NCBI GenBank assembly: GCA_018823025.1
Contig: JAHJJI010000138.1
Location: 1 to 64,000, forward strand
Direction: 5' to 3'
DNA from: Gammaproteobacteria bacterium
Lineage (GTDB): Bacteria; Pseudomonadota; Gammaproteobacteria; Burkholderiales; Sulfuricellaceae
DNA length: 64,000 nucleotides
The position numbers and the translations under genes are program-made. Below, one piece after another: positions 28,324-37,802 of this stretch. The notes below the pieces were generated by a model that saw only the letters and a list, made by a program, of their open reading frames with translations, was not told the DNA's origin and did no database searches. Within the stretch, counting starts at the first letter, position 1; every line of letters begins with the position of its first letter.

Positions 28324-29027
28324 GCCAAGGCTTTCCAGATCAGTGAGGCGCTGCTGCCGATGAGCAGCACGCCGATGAGCTTGAGCATTTGCGGGCTGGA
28401 GATGCCGAGATGGGCACGGTGGCCGAGATACAGGCCGAGCGCCATGACCGGCAGGGCGGTGAGGATGGCGGTGAGCATTCCGTTCTGCAGCAGCAGGCCG
28501 GTAGCGAGGAAAGAAACGATGCGCAGTCCGCCCTCCAGGGTGAACAGTCCGGAGAAGGTGGCGCGCAGTTCGGCTTTGTCTTTCAGGCGGTGGGACAGGT
28601 AGATGATGTAGGGCGGACCTCCCGTGCCGAATAGTGCGCCAACGGTGCCGCCGGTGAGCCCGGTCGGTATGGCCCACCAGCGTGAGATGGTGGCTTCGCC
28701 GTGGATATTGAGCAGGTTGCGCACGCCGAAGATCAGCACAAAAATTCCCAGGCCGATCAGCAGCGGTTCGCGCGGCAAGTGGATGAGCAGCGTTACTCCC
28801 AGGATCACGCCGGCCGCGCCGAAGGGCAACAAAGGTTTTAGTTCGTTCCAGTTGATGTGCTTGCGGGTTTTGCCGCCGAGCGCAATGGAAGCCGAAAAAT
28901 CCAGCACCAGCACCAACGGTACGACAAATTGTAGGGGCAGGAAGTGCGCCAGGAGGGGTACCGCAATCAGTCCGGAGCCGAAACCCGTGATGCCCCGGAT
29001 GAAGTAGGCGAGAAGGAGGATTAGCAG
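28320..29027 (-). CDS. TauE/SafE-family membrane permease (non-standard start)
   Basis: A putative anion exporter of the TauE/SafE (sulfite exporter) type with eight or so membrane helices. The family N-terminal repeat, YFIRGITGFGSGLIAVPLLA, is in frame but lies upstream of the first canonical start (TTG 28916). Between the frame-closing TGA near 29067 and that point there is no ATG, GTG or TTG. The likely start is therefore CTG 29027, an ATC or similar codon further up, or a start lost by a frameshift. The second half repeats the motif (IPTGLTGGTVGALFGTGGPPYIIYL). The stop lies in a MITE-like inverted repeat. Substrate unknown. Confidence 0.75.
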   Translation of the reverse strand: MLILLLAYFIRGITGFGSGLIAVPLLAHFLPLQFVVPLVLVLDFSASIALGGKTRKHINWNELKPLLPFGAAGVILGVTLLIHLPREPLLIGLGIFVLIFGVRNLLNIHGEATISRWWAIPTGLTGGTVGALFGTGGPPYIIYLSHRLKDKAELRATFSGLFTLEGGLRIVSFLATGLLLQNGMLTAILTALPVMALGLYLGHRAHLGISSPQMLKLIGVLLIGSSASLIWKALA

Positions 29028-29044
29028 GGCAGCCGCTAATGCTT

Positions 29045-29407
29045 CTAGGCTGATGGCCGTTCCCCGCGTTCAATCATGATGCCCAGTCGTTTGACGCCGC
29101 GCAGCATGCCCAATTTGGCGACAGAGACTTTTACCCAGGGTGCGCCGAACTCGGTGCGGATCAGGGTGGCAATATGCTCTGCCAGGGCTTCCACCAGGGA
29201 AAATTGCTGTTCGGCTGCGGTTTGGCGAATGCGTGCCATTACCGCGCCGTAGTCGATAGTGTCCTCGATGTTGTCGGTTTCTCCGCCACGGCTGTGCGGC
29301 AGGCCGATGTCGATGTCAATACGGATGGTCTGAGGGACTTTGCGCTCCCACTCATAGATGCCGATGACGATGTCGAGCTTGATTTCTTCCAGGAAAACGA
29401 TATCCAT
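29045..29407 (-). CDS. folB: Dihydroneopterin aldolase
   Basis: FolB splits dihydroneopterin in folate synthesis. The 120-residue protein opens with DIVFLEEIKLDIVIGIYEWER and has TIDYGAVMARIRQTAAEQQFSLVEALAEHIA, with the conserved Glu and Tyr of the active site; KLGMLRGVKRLGIMIER closes it. ATG 29407 is preferred to an upstream start at 29488 that would overlap the plsY promoter and gene. It is divergent from plsY, a common arrangement. Confidence 0.93.
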   Translation of the reverse strand: MDIVFLEEIKLDIVIGIYEWERKVPQTIRIDIDIGLPHSRGGETDNIEDTIDYGAVMARIRQTAAEQQFSLVEALAEHIATLIRTEFGAPWVKVSVAKLGMLRGVKRLGIMIERGERPSA

Positions 29408-29468
29408 CGGGTGTTCGGGCGGGCAAATTGCCGTAAAATCTAAAAGTGGCCATTTTAAGTGATTTGAT

Positions 29469-30092
29469 ATGAATACGGTAATTTTCATCCTCGCGGCTTA
29501 CCTGATTGGCTCGGTCTCCTTTGCGGTACTCACCAGCAAGATGTTCGGCCTACCCGATCCGCGCACCTTCGGATCGAAAAATCCGGGCGCGACCAATGTC
29601 TTGCGCACCGGCAAAAAACTGGCCGCCGCGGTGACTTTGCTGGGCGATGGCGCCAAGGGGTGGCTGGCGGTTTTTCTGGCGTTGCGCCTGGCGCCCGTCT
29701 ACGGCCTGGACGAGACTGTCGTCGCTGCCTCGGCAATAGGGGTGTTTCTCGGCCATGTCTACCCGATTTTTTTCGGCTTCCACGGCGGCAAGGGCGTGGC
29801 TACGGTGCTGGGCATCCTGCTTGCGCTTAATCCCTGGCTGGGTCTTGCTGCCTTGGCAACTTGGCTGCTGGCTACCTACATGTGGCGAATTTCATCGTTG
29901 TCCGCCTTGATTGCGGCGGTGTTCACGCCGCTTTACGCCTGGTTGTGGTTGAAATCCGGTGTGCTGGTTGCGGCGGTGGCGGCGGTGTCGCTGCTCCTGA
30001 TCTGGCGGCACAAGAGTAATATTCAGAACCTGCTTTCCGGCAAGGAGCATGCGATTGGCAAGACTCAGCCCGGCGATGCACCACCGCAGTAG
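29469..30092 (+). CDS. plsY: Acyl-phosphate:glycerol-3-phosphate acyltransferase
   Basis: PlsY makes lysophosphatidic acid from acyl phosphate and glycerol-3-phosphate in the inner membrane. The 207-residue polytopic protein has all three family motifs: YLIGSVSFAVL near the start, GSKNPGATNVLRTGKK, and FHGGKGVATVLGI. It is divergent from folB with a 61-bp gap. Confidence 0.96.
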   Translation: MNTVIFILAAYLIGSVSFAVLTSKMFGLPDPRTFGSKNPGATNVLRTGKKLAAAVTLLGDGAKGWLAVFLALRLAPVYGLDETVVAASAIGVFLGHVYPIFFGFHGGKGVATVLGILLALNPWLGLAALATWLLATYMWRISSLSALIAAVFTPLYAWLWLKSGVLVAAVAAVSLLLIWRHKSNIQNLLSGKEHAIGKTQPGDAPPQ

Positions 30093-30123
30093 GCTCTATA
30101 CTTAAGGCACGGGAGGTGTGGCT

Positions 30124-30918
30124 GTGGCCTGGTTCGAAAAGGAAATGGATTACGCACGGGAAAGCCTGGAACAGGTTTCCCTTACGGCTATCGAGCAGGC
30201 TGCGGAGAAGCTGAATGGTGTTGTCCAGGATGGGGTGAAGGAGGCCAGCGGCGAACTGCGTGAAGCGGTCTTGAGCGCGAGCCGGGAAGTCGATCACAAG
30301 CTGGACAAGATTTCCGCCGAATTGCACAGTCAGCGCCAGTTCACCAAAGACGACGTGATCGAACTGGTGGACTACGCAGCAGAGAAGCTCGGCGCCACTG
30401 TTGACGCCCGTGTGGGTGTGATGAAGGCGGAAATCACCGCCTTGGTGCAGGACCGGGTCGAATATCTGAAGCGCGAGGTGGACAGCTTTTTCATCCAGCG
30501 CCAGCAGGATCTGGCTCGCGAACGGAGGCGCCTGATCATCAATATTCTGATCGCGGTGGTTGCTTCTGTGGTCATGGGGGGGCTTTCGCTGATGTATCAT
30601 CGCGCCCTGCTCGGCGGTATGGACATGTACAGTCTGTTTCGCGTGGTGTTCCTGTCGCTTAGCGGCGGCTACGCCGTCTATCTGCTGGTCAAACTGGTGC
30701 TGAAATACCGCAGCATGTCGGAGCACAAGAAGGATATGGTGTTCCTCGCCATGAAATACTGGGGGGTGTTGCGGCCTGAGAGCGTGTTCGGTCACGTGCT
30801 GTTGATCCTGATCCTGATCGCGTTCTATGCGCTGCTGTTTTTTCCGCTTGAGGTGACGCGGATGATCGGCAATGAATCCTTGATCCGCTGGGTGGGCGGA
30901 TTGCGCGGAATCAAATAG
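30124..30918 (+). CDS. Coiled-coil membrane protein, unknown function
   Basis: A protein of about 264 residues. The first ~130 residues are a charged, alanine- and glutamate-rich amphipathic region that reads as a long coiled coil ([38 protein letters not shown]). Four membrane helices follow ([66 protein letters not shown]). GTG 30124 has GGGAGGT 6 bases upstream; the alternative GTG 30118 is too close to it. The 3' end overlaps that of tsaD by 8 bp, convergent. I do not recognise a family. Confidence 0.7.
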   Translation: MAWFEKEMDYARESLEQVSLTAIEQAAEKLNGVVQDGVKEASGELREAVLSASREVDHKLDKISAELHSQRQFTKDDVIELVDYAAEKLGATVDARVGVMKAEITALVQDRVEYLKREVDSFFIQRQQDLARERRRLIINILIAVVASVVMGGLSLMYHRALLGGMDMYSLFRVVFLSLSGGYAVYLLVKLVLKYRSMSEHKKDMVFLAMKYWGVLRPESVFGHVLLILILIAFYALLFFPLEVTRMIGNESLIRWVGGLRGIK

Positions 30919-31915
30919 TCGCCAGATCCCAGCGCGGACGCACGTTGAACTGCCAGCCCTTGGCGGGCATAAGCTTAATCCGCATCGCGCCGGCGAAGGC
31001 AATCATGGCGCCGTTGTCGGTGCAGAATTCGAGCTTCGGATAAAATACTTCAAAGCCACGGCGGGCGGAAAGCGCAGAGAGCTGTTCGCGCAACTGCCGG
31101 TTGGCTCCCACTCCGCCGGCTACCACCAACCGGTCCAGGCCGCTCTGGCTCAGTGCAGCCAGTGATTTGGCTGTGAGTACTTCAACGATGGCGTCCTGAA
31201 AGGCGCGGGTGATGTCATTCACGGTCTGGTCGTCCAGCGTCTGCTGCCTGGACAGGGTCAGCACTGCAGTCTTCAGGCCGCTGAAGCTGAAATTGAGGTC
31301 GCCGCTATTGATCATGGGTCGCGGCAGCTTGAAGCGTCCCGGCACGCCCTGCTCGGCCCGCATGGATAGCGCCGGCCCACCCGGATAGCCCAGTCCGAGC
31401 AATTTGGCGGTCTTGTCGAAGGCTTCGCCGGCGGCATCGTCCAGGGTTTCTCCCAGGGTTTCGTAGGCGCCGATGCCGGAAACTTTCATCAACTGGCTGT
31501 GGCCGCCGGAAACCAGCAGGGCGACGAATGGGAAGGCGGGCGGATTGGGTTCGAGCAATGGCGCGAGCAGGTGGCCTTCAAGATGGTGAATGCCGATGAC
31601 AGGCACCTTGAGCGCGAATCCAAGCGCGGCGGCAATGCTGGCACCTACCAGCAGCGCACCGGCTAGCCCTGGCCCTTCGGTATAGGCGATGGCCCCGATG
31701 TCGTCCAGGGTGCAGCCGGCTTGCTGCAGGGTTTGCCGGGTCAGTGGCAGCACGCGCCGGATGTGATCACGCGAAGCGAGTTCCGGTACTACCCCGCCAT
31801 ATTCAGCGTGCATCGCCACCTGCGAGTGCAGTGCATGGGCGAGCAAGCCCCGCTCCGTATGGTACAGAGCAACGCCGGTTTCATCGCAGGAGGTTTCGAT
31901 TCCGAGGACTAGCAT
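30911..31915 (-). CDS. tsaD: tRNA N6-adenosine threonylcarbamoyltransferase TsaD
   Basis: TsaD transfers the threonylcarbamoyl group to A37 of ANN-decoding tRNAs. The ASKHA-fold protein (334 aa) opens with [16 protein letters not shown], carries the iron-binding [14 protein letters not shown] with both histidines, and then [20 protein letters not shown] and [16 protein letters not shown]. It is divergent from rpsU with a 120-bp gap, as in many proteobacteria. Confidence 0.97.
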   Translation of the reverse strand: MLVLGIETSCDETGVALYHTERGLLAHALHSQVAMHAEYGGVVPELASRDHIRRVLPLTRQTLQQAGCTLDDIGAIAYTEGPGLAGALLVGASIAAALGFALKVPVIGIHHLEGHLLAPLLEPNPPAFPFVALLVSGGHSQLMKVSGIGAYETLGETLDDAAGEAFDKTAKLLGLGYPGGPALSMRAEQGVPGRFKLPRPMINSGDLNFSFSGLKTAVLTLSRQQTLDDQTVNDITRAFQDAIVEVLTAKSLAALSQSGLDRLVVAGGVGANRQLREQLSALSARRGFEVFYPKLEFCTDNGAMIAFAGAMRIKLMPAKGWQFNVRPRWDLATI

Positions 31916-31982
31916 AAGGCCGCCATCATAGCGGTTTTGCAGGGAACGGTAAATTTGGCTATGAAAAAGATTATTTAGCCGA

Positions 31983-31988
31983 TATAAT
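31983..31988 (+). promoter_or_regulatory. Putative -10 element upstream of rpsU
   Basis: A perfect TATAAT lies about 48 bp before the rpsU start. A good -35 at the proper distance is not visible, so only the -10 is claimed. Confidence 0.4.
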
Positions 31989-32035
31989 TATCGACTTGCT
32001 TCAAAACTCATTACTAAATTTAAGGTGATTTACTC

Positions 32036-32248
32036 ATGCCGAGTGTACGTGTCAAGGAAAACGAGCCGTTCGATGTAGCTCTGCGCCGCTTCAAGCGCGC
32101 TGTGGAAAAAACCGGTCTGCTGACTGAACTTCGCGCTCGCGAATTTTACGAGAAGCCCACTGCTGAGCGCAAGCGCAAGATGGCTGCTGCCGTCAAGCGT
32201 CACTTCAAGCGCCTGCGCAGCCAGATGCTCCCCCCCAAGCTTTACTGA
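32036..32248 (+). CDS. rpsU: 30S ribosomal protein S21
   Basis: S21 assists mRNA start selection on the 30S subunit. The 70-residue basic protein has the family form: [24 protein letters not shown], then [13 protein letters not shown] and [10 protein letters not shown]. It opens the operon rpsU-yqeY-dnaG-rpoD (translation, replication and transcription initiation), with AGGTGA before the ATG. Confidence 0.98.
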   Translation: MPSVRVKENEPFDVALRRFKRAVEKTGLLTELRAREFYEKPTAERKRKMAAAVKRHFKRLRSQMLPPKLY

Positions 32249-32251
32249 GCA

Positions 32252-32698
32252 ATGAGTCTCAGGCTTCAAATCGCCGAGGATATGAAATCGGCGATGCGTG
32301 CCAAGGATGTGTCACGCCTTGCGGCGATCCGGCTGCTTATGGCCGCGATCAAGCAGCGCGAGGTGGACGAGCGCATCGAGCTCTCCGATGATCAGGTGAT
32401 CGCGGCGATCGAGAAAATGCTCAAGCAGCGGCGCGACTCCATTTCCCAGTTCGAATCCGCTGGACGACAGGATCTGGCTGACATCGAGAAGTTCGAGGTG
32501 TCGGTGCTGCAGGGTTATATGCCGCTGCCCCTGACGGACTCCGAGGCCGAGGCGCTGGTTGTTGCCGCGATTGCTTCCTCCGGGGCGGCTGGCGTGAAGG
32601 ACATGGGCAAGGTCATGGCGATCGTCAAGCCGCAAATGGCTGGACGTGCCGATATGGGCAAGGTGTCTGCCCTGATCAAAGCCAAACTGGGCGGCTAA
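32252..32698 (+). CDS. yqeY: GatB/YqeY domain protein
   Basis: A 148-residue helical protein of the YqeY family, related to the tail domain of GatB and perhaps acting in tRNA metabolism. It has the pattern RLQIAEDMKSAMRAKDVSRLAAIRLLMAAIKQREVDER, QRRDSISQFESAGRQDLADIE, and KVMAIVKPQMAGRADMGKVSALIKAKL at the end. It lies 3 bp after rpsU, the typical position in betaproteobacteria. Confidence 0.93.
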   Translation: MSLRLQIAEDMKSAMRAKDVSRLAAIRLLMAAIKQREVDERIELSDDQVIAAIEKMLKQRRDSISQFESAGRQDLADIEKFEVSVLQGYMPLPLTDSEAEALVVAAIASSGAAGVKDMGKVMAIVKPQMAGRADMGKVSALIKAKLGG

Positions 32699-32803
32699 GC
32701 GTTTCAACTCCACAGCTTCATCCGTCCGTCCGACCGCCGTTTCCGATTCCCGTATTCAGTAGTGGGCGGAGCTGTTTTGGTGTAATGCTTTAGCAGGGGG
32801 CTC

Positions 32804-34567
32804 ATGATTCCGCAGTCCTTCGTCCAGGATCTTCTCAATCGCCTGGATATCGTTGACGTGGTGGACCGCTACGTCCCGCTCAAGAAGGCGGGCGCGAACT
32901 ATGTCGCCTGCTGCCCGTTTCACAGCGAAAAATCCCCATCATTTTCGGTTAGTCCCACTAAGCAGTTTTACCATTGCTTCGGTTGCGGCGCGCACGGCAG
33001 CGCCATTGGGTTTGTCATGGAGCATCAGGGTCTGGGCTTCGTCGAGGCAGTAGAGGAATTGGCCAGAAGCGCTGGCCTGACGGTGCCGAAAGAAGAATCC
33101 GGGCATTATGAGCGCAAGACAGAGGGTGATTTTGAGGCCCTGACCGAGGCGATGCAGCATGCGACTCATTATTACCGCGATGAGCTAAAGCGCTCGGAAG
33201 GGGCGATCGCATACCTGAAAAAGCGCGGTCTTTCCGGCGAAATCGCGGCGCGCTTCGGTATCGGTTATGCGCCGGGAGGCTGGCAAAACCTCGCCACGGT
33301 TTTTTCCGACTACCAGGCGAAAGCTCTGGTGCAGGCGGGGTTGGTGATCGAGGGCGAAGGCAAACGCTACGACCGTTTTCGTGACCGGATCATGTTTCCC
33401 ATCATCAACCAGAAGGGTACGGTGATCGGTTTCGGCGGGCGGGTGCTGGAAACGGGGGAGCCCAAGTACCTGAATTCTCCGGAAACTCCGCTGTTCGAGA
33501 AAGGTCGTGAGCTTTACGGCCTGTTCCAGGCACGCCAGGCGATTCGCGCCGCCGGCAAAGTGATCGTGGTGGAAGGTTACATGGATGTGGTGGCGCTGGC
33601 GCAGCACGGCGTCGAATATGCTGTAGCGACGCTGGGTACCGCGACTACGCCGGTGCATGGGCAAAAATTGTTGCGGCAAACCGATAACGTCGTGTTCTGT
33701 TTCGATGGCGACACGGCGGGGCGCAAGGCGGCATGGCGCGCACTGGAAAACAGCCTGGCGCTGGTGGGTGACGAAAAAAGCATCAGGTTCCTGTTTCTGC
33801 CCCAGGGCGAGGACCCCGACAGCTACATCCGCAAGGAGGGGAAGGCGGCATTCGAGGCGCAGTTAGAAAGCGCGATGCCGATGTCGGAGTTTCTCCTGCG
33901 TGAACTGGCCGCCGGGGTGGACATGCAAACCATGGAAGGGCGGGCACACTTTCTAAAGCTGGCGCAGCCTTTGGTGCAGCAGGTGGCTGCACCGGCGCTA
34001 CGCATGATGCTGCAGCAGCGTCTATCGGAATTGGCAGGTGTTACACGGAATGAACTAGAAGTGCTGATTCCGGTCAAATCGACGGTAAAACCTGCTGCTA
34101 CTCGTACACGACCCCGGCCATCCCGCAAGCCGCCCTCGCTGGCCAGAAAGTTGCTGCAACTGTTGCTTGTCCAGCCCGAGTTGGGTGTGGGTTTCGATAT
34201 GAGCCTGTTGGGCGAGGGTTCGGAGGAGTTGAAGACTTTGTCAGCGCTGCTTGGTTTCGTCGCCGCTAGTCATTCTCAGCCAACGACGACGGTAGCTGTA
34301 TTGGAGCGTTTTCGTGGCACGCTTCATGAAGTTTTGTTGAGCGAGGTGTCTGGCGAGATTCTGCAGTGGGACGAGGCATTTGAAGTGGCGGAGGAGTTCG
34401 CCGGCGCGCTGGAGCAGTTGCGCGAGGGTGGGCGCAAACGCAGGTTTGATGAACTGCTGGCGCTTTCCTGTACGCAGGGGCTTTCTGTGGATGAGAAGCG
34501 GGAGTTATTGAGCTTGCTGCCGGGAGGCTCGGCTTCGACAAATAGTGACCAATCCGCCCAAAAATAG
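32804..34567 (+). CDS. dnaG: DNA primase
   Basis: DnaG makes the RNA primers for replication. The 587-residue protein has an N-terminal CHC2 zinc domain (CPFHSEKSPSFSVSP and HCFGCGAHGSAIGF), the catalytic TOPRIM core with the conserved glutamate (VIVVEGYMDVVALAQHG; CFDGDTAGRKAA; PDSYIRKEGK), and a C-terminal DnaB-binding helical domain. All TOPRIM acidic residues are present. It lies in the macromolecular synthesis operon. Confidence 0.97.
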   Translation: MIPQSFVQDLLNRLDIVDVVDRYVPLKKAGANYVACCPFHSEKSPSFSVSPTKQFYHCFGCGAHGSAIGFVMEHQGLGFVEAVEELARSAGLTVPKEESGHYERKTEGDFEALTEAMQHATHYYRDELKRSEGAIAYLKKRGLSGEIAARFGIGYAPGGWQNLATVFSDYQAKALVQAGLVIEGEGKRYDRFRDRIMFPIINQKGTVIGFGGRVLETGEPKYLNSPETPLFEKGRELYGLFQARQAIRAAGKVIVVEGYMDVVALAQHGVEYAVATLGTATTPVHGQKLLRQTDNVVFCFDGDTAGRKAAWRALENSLALVGDEKSIRFLFLPQGEDPDSYIRKEGKAAFEAQLESAMPMSEFLLRELAAGVDMQTMEGRAHFLKLAQPLVQQVAAPALRMMLQQRLSELAGVTRNELEVLIPVKSTVKPAATRTRPRPSRKPPSLARKLLQLLLVQPELGVGFDMSLLGEGSEELKTLSALLGFVAASHSQPTTTVAVLERFRGTLHEVLLSEVSGEILQWDEAFEVAEEFAGALEQLREGGRKRRFDELLALSCTQGLSVDEKRELLSLLPGGSASTNSDQSAQK

Positions 34568-34619
34568 TATATAATTTAGCACTTTTTTGCAACGAAATCC
34601 TTTGCTGGAACAGAATGTT

Positions 34620-36515
34620 ATGGCGACAGAAAACGACAAATCCGAATTACGCATGAGCGACGTCGATGCGCGACGGATGCGCCTGAAGACCCTGATTGTG
34701 CTGGGTAAGGAGCGTGGCTACCTGACCTACGCCGAGATAAACGACCATCTGCCGGATGATATGCTCGATGCCGAGCAGATCGAGGGCATTATCAGCATGA
34801 TCGGCGACATGGGAATTTCCGTGTGCGACGAGGCGCCGGATGCGGAAACCCTGCTCATGTCCGATGCTGCGCCGACAGTGACCGACGAAGATGTCGTGGA
34901 AGAGGCCGAGGCGGCGCTATCCACCGTAGATTCCGATTTCGGTCGTACCACCGATCCGGTGCGCATGTACATGCGCGAGATGGGTTCGGTAGAATTGCTG
35001 ACCCGTGAGGGCGAGATTGAAATCGCCAAGCGTATCGAAGATGGCTTGAAGCACATGGTGCAGGCGATTTCCGCATGCCCGACCACGATCACCGAGATTC
35101 TTGCGCTGGTAGACAAGGTTGAGCGTGACGAAATGCGTGTGGACGAGCTGGTAGACGGCTTGATGAACGCGGATGGAGAGCTTGAAGAAGATATCGCGGA
35201 TTCTGCCGTGGAAGCGGAGGAAGCGGGCGAAGCGGCCGAGGAGTTGACGGAAGAAGAGGAAGAAGAAGCCGGCGCGGCGGTGGCCGCAGCCAATCTGGCC
35301 CAGCTCAAAGCCGATGCGCTGGAGCGCTTTGCAGTGATCCGCAAGGCATTCGACAAGATGCAGCAGTCGCTGGCGAAGAAAGGCCCCAAGGCTAAAGGCT
35401 ACAAGGAATGGCAGGAACAGGTCTCTGGCGAGCTCCTGTCCATTCGTTTTTCCGCCAAGCAGGTTGAATTTCTGTGTGAAAGCCTGCGCTCCCTGGTGGA
35501 AGAAGTGCGCAGCTACGAGCGCGAGATCATGGAATTGTGCGTGACCAAATCCGGCATGCCGCGGACGCATTTCATCAAAACTTTCCCTGGCAACGAAAAC
35601 AACCTGGACTGGGTGTTGACGGAAATCGCCACCAAGAAGCCCTACTGCGAGAAGCTGACGCGTTTCCAGCATTCCATTGTCGACCAGCAGCAGCGCTTGC
35701 TGGATTTGCAGGAACGAGTGCGGATACCTATCAAGGACCTCAAGGAAATCAATCGCCAGATGTCCACCGGCGAAGCCAAGGCGCGTCGTGCCAAGCGCGA
35801 AATGATCGAGGCCAACCTGCGCCTGGTGATCTCCATTGCCAAAAAATACACCAATCGCGGCCTGCAGTTCCTCGATCTGATTCAGGAAGGCAATATCGGA
35901 CTGATGAAGGCCGTGGACAAATTTGAATACCGCCGTGGCTACAAGTTTTCGACCTATGCCACCTGGTGGATTCGTCAGGCAATCACGCGTTCCATCGCCG
36001 ATCAGGCGCGCACCATCCGTATTCCGGTGCACATGATCGAAACCATCAACAAGATGAACCGCATCTCGCGTCAGATCCTGCAAGAAACCGGACAGGAACC
36101 CGATCCTTCAGAGTTGGCGGAAAAGATGGAAATGCCCGAGGAGAAGATCCGCAAAATCCTCAAGATTTCCAAGGAGCCAATCTCCATGGAAACCCCGATC
36201 GGCGACGACGAGGATTCTCACCTGGGTGACTTCATCGAAGACTCGACAACGCTGGCTCCCGCCGATGCAGCGCTGTATGCCTCATTGCGCGAAGCCACCA
36301 AGGAAGTGCTGGAATCACTCACGCCGCGCGAAGCCAAAGTGCTGCGCATGCGCTTCGGCATCGAGATGAATACCGACCACACCCTGGAAGAAGTCGGCAA
36401 GCAGTTCGACGTCACTCGCGAGCGTATTCGCCAGATCGAAGCCAAGGCCCTGCGTAAGTTGCGTCATCCTTCCCGCTCCGAACGCCTGCGCAGTTTCCTG
36501 GATAACGAGGTCTGA
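34620..36515 (+). CDS. rpoD: RNA polymerase sigma-70 factor RpoD
   Basis: RpoD is the housekeeping sigma factor. The 631-residue protein has region 1.1, region 1.2 ([23 protein letters not shown]), a long acidic non-conserved region with [10 protein letters not shown], region 2 ([35 protein letters not shown] and [16 protein letters not shown]), region 3, and region 4.2 ([30 protein letters not shown]). ATG 34620 is chosen over an upstream in-frame opening at 34587. Confidence 0.98.
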   Translation: MATENDKSELRMSDVDARRMRLKTLIVLGKERGYLTYAEINDHLPDDMLDAEQIEGIISMIGDMGISVCDEAPDAETLLMSDAAPTVTDEDVVEEAEAALSTVDSDFGRTTDPVRMYMREMGSVELLTREGEIEIAKRIEDGLKHMVQAISACPTTITEILALVDKVERDEMRVDELVDGLMNADGELEEDIADSAVEAEEAGEAAEELTEEEEEEAGAAVAAANLAQLKADALERFAVIRKAFDKMQQSLAKKGPKAKGYKEWQEQVSGELLSIRFSAKQVEFLCESLRSLVEEVRSYEREIMELCVTKSGMPRTHFIKTFPGNENNLDWVLTEIATKKPYCEKLTRFQHSIVDQQQRLLDLQERVRIPIKDLKEINRQMSTGEAKARRAKREMIEANLRLVISIAKKYTNRGLQFLDLIQEGNIGLMKAVDKFEYRRGYKFSTYATWWIRQAITRSIADQARTIRIPVHMIETINKMNRISRQILQETGQEPDPSELAEKMEMPEEKIRKILKISKEPISMETPIGDDEDSHLGDFIEDSTTLAPADAALYASLREATKEVLESLTPREAKVLRMRFGIEMNTDHTLEEVGKQFDVTRERIRQIEAKALRKLRHPSRSERLRSFLDNEV

Positions 36516-36543
36516 TCCAGGGCCAGCGCAGAATAGAGTTATT

Positions 36544-36620
36544 GGGCCTGTAGCTCAGTTGGTTAGAGCAGAGGACTCATAATCCTTTGGTCCACGGTTC
36601 AAGTCCGTGCGGGCCCACCA
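36544..36620 (+). tRNA. ileX: tRNA-Ile2 (anticodon CAU)
   Basis: A full 77-nt cloverleaf with encoded CCA: acceptor GGGCCTG with CGGGCCC, D arm AGCTCAGTTGGTTAGAGC, anticodon stem GAGGA/TCCTT with loop CTCATAA (anticodon CAT), T arm CACGG-TTCAAGT-CCGTG, then A73 and CCA. A CAT anticodon can be Met or the lysidine-modified Ile2. The variable loop (TTTGGTC) and the place right after rpoD, where E. coli also has ileX, favour Ile2. The 3' half (36575-36620) is the left att site of an integrated element, so this part was delivered by the element. Confidence 0.88.
36575..36620 (+). repeat. attL (3' half of tRNA-Ile2)
   Basis: Direct repeat with 40040-40085. The two copies differ only at 36594 (A) and 36608 (T), a base pair of the T stem, where attR has T and A. 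Both copies can therefore form the stem. Confidence 0.9.
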
Positions 36621-36636
36621 ACAAAACAAGCACTTA

Positions 36637-36663
36637 GGCCACTCGAAAGAGTGGCCTTTTGCT
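36637..36663 (+). terminator. Terminator after tRNA-Ile2 (inside the element end)
   Basis: GGCCACTC-GAAA-GAGTGGCC is an 8-bp perfect stem with a GAAA tetraloop followed by TTTTGCTTTT. A similar but distinct hairpin follows the attR copy at 40099, so the terminator as well as the tRNA end is duplicated. Confidence 0.85.
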
Positions 36664-36676
36664 TTTATGGGGGTTT

Positions 36677-36697
36677 TTGCCGCAATATTGCCGCAAT
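36677..36697. repeat. Paired TTGCCGCAAT sites, left end of the element
   Basis: Two copies of the near-palindrome TTGCCGCAA lie side by side (TTGCCGCAATATTGCCGCAAT), 57 bp inside attL and upstream of the integrase start. The same double site with one base change is at 39903-39923 near attR. Likely binding sites for the integrase arm domain or a directionality factor. Confidence 0.7.
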
Positions 36698-36740
36698 AAT
36701 TTTTCTGGTTCATAATATTCAGTATTCTCCTTTTCGGGAT

Positions 36741-37802
36741 ATGAGTATGCCAAAGCAAGAAAAATTACCACATAACATTCGACTTCGCGGTGACTTACAG
36801 TATGCCGTTGAGATTCGGCGACAAGGGTTCCATGTTCACGAAACATTCATAACCCTCAAGCAAGCCATCGACTTTCGCGACAAAACCCTTGCCGATATCG
36901 ATGGTGGAGCTTTCCGCTCGACTGCACACCTTAAGAAGATTACCTTTGCTGTCCTAATCAAAAAATATATGGATATCCACATATTGGGTGACTCTGTGGG
37001 TGATGATGGTGAGCGTCGCCCGAAACCTTCTAAAAAGCAGGATTATCACCGTGCCAAAACCTGGCTTGGCCGTCCAATTGCCCATCGATTAGCCGCGCAA
37101 CTCCGGCCTTCGGACTTCGTTAAAGTAAGAGATGACCGTCAGAAAATAGATAAGAAAGCTAACAACACTATTCGCTTAGAGTTGGCATTCGCGCAATCTG
37201 TTTTCAAGACAGCGATTTGTGAATGGGGAATGGATATGTTGGATAATCCACTCGAAAGCGTCAAAAAACCACGCGGAAACAGACGCACCAGACGTTTGTT
37301 GCCGCATGAAGAGCCTTATCTGATTGCTGCCTTAAAGTCTGGCAGAAACCCAATGATGCTCCCAATTGTACGGTTTGCTATTGAATCGGCCATGAGGAAG
37401 GGTGAGATAGTTGGGCTCACTTGGGACAGGGTTAACCTGGAAGATGAAACGATTTCATTGACAGAGAAGGATACAAAAACAGATACCGCGCGAACCATTG
37501 TCATGACAGAGGAGGCCAAGGCTATCTTGGAGGCACTGCCAAGAACGCTCACACAGGTGAGTGTATTCAATACGTCTGCGAACGCCATAACTCTAGCATG
37601 GCCACATGTGCTTCTTCGAGCGCGCAAACTTTATGAGGAAGATTGTGTGAAAGCGGGCCACGACCCTGACCCTCGGATATTTAATGATTTCAACTTTCAC
37701 GACTTGCGGCATGAGGCCACATCACGGTTGGCGGCACGTTTGAAAAGCTTAAGTGTTGCCACCCTATACTGTCTATCGCTAGTAATATTGAACCAACCAT
37801 AA
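36741..37802 (+). pseudogene. int: Tyrosine integrase of the element, C-terminus lost
   Basis: The protein reads as an island-type integrase: an N-terminal arm-binding part, a SAM-like domain (residues ~85-190) and the catalytic domain with Arg I (ESAMRKGEIVGLTW), Lys (EKDTKTDTARTIV) and HDLRHEATSRLAARL (HxxR). Directly after this, at about 37743, the frame enters foreign sequence (19 odd residues, then stop). The segment with the second His/Trp and the nucleophilic Tyr is missing, so it cannot be a working recombinase. The start is ATG 36741 or 36747. The frame crosses into the remnant gene on the other strand. It would have excised or inserted the element at tRNA-Ile2. Confidence 0.88.

Noticed and set aside
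28282-29073. 263-codon minus-strand frame over tauE
   Set aside because: Wrong frame of the TauE region; proline- and arginine-rich with no helices. The membrane-protein frame at 28320 is the real one.
29923-31002. 359-codon minus-strand frame over the plsY end and the coiled-coil protein gene
   Set aside because: Histidine- and glutamine-rich composition typical of antisense reading; it also overlaps the tsaD end.
34917-36083. 388-codon minus-strand frame opposite rpoD
   Set aside because: Antisense shadow of rpoD with no motif.
36555-36758. Minus-strand frame across tRNA-Ile2 (with the often-seen WWARTDLNRGPKDYESSALTN-like start)
   Set aside because: It is the reverse strand of the tRNA, a well-known false gene call.
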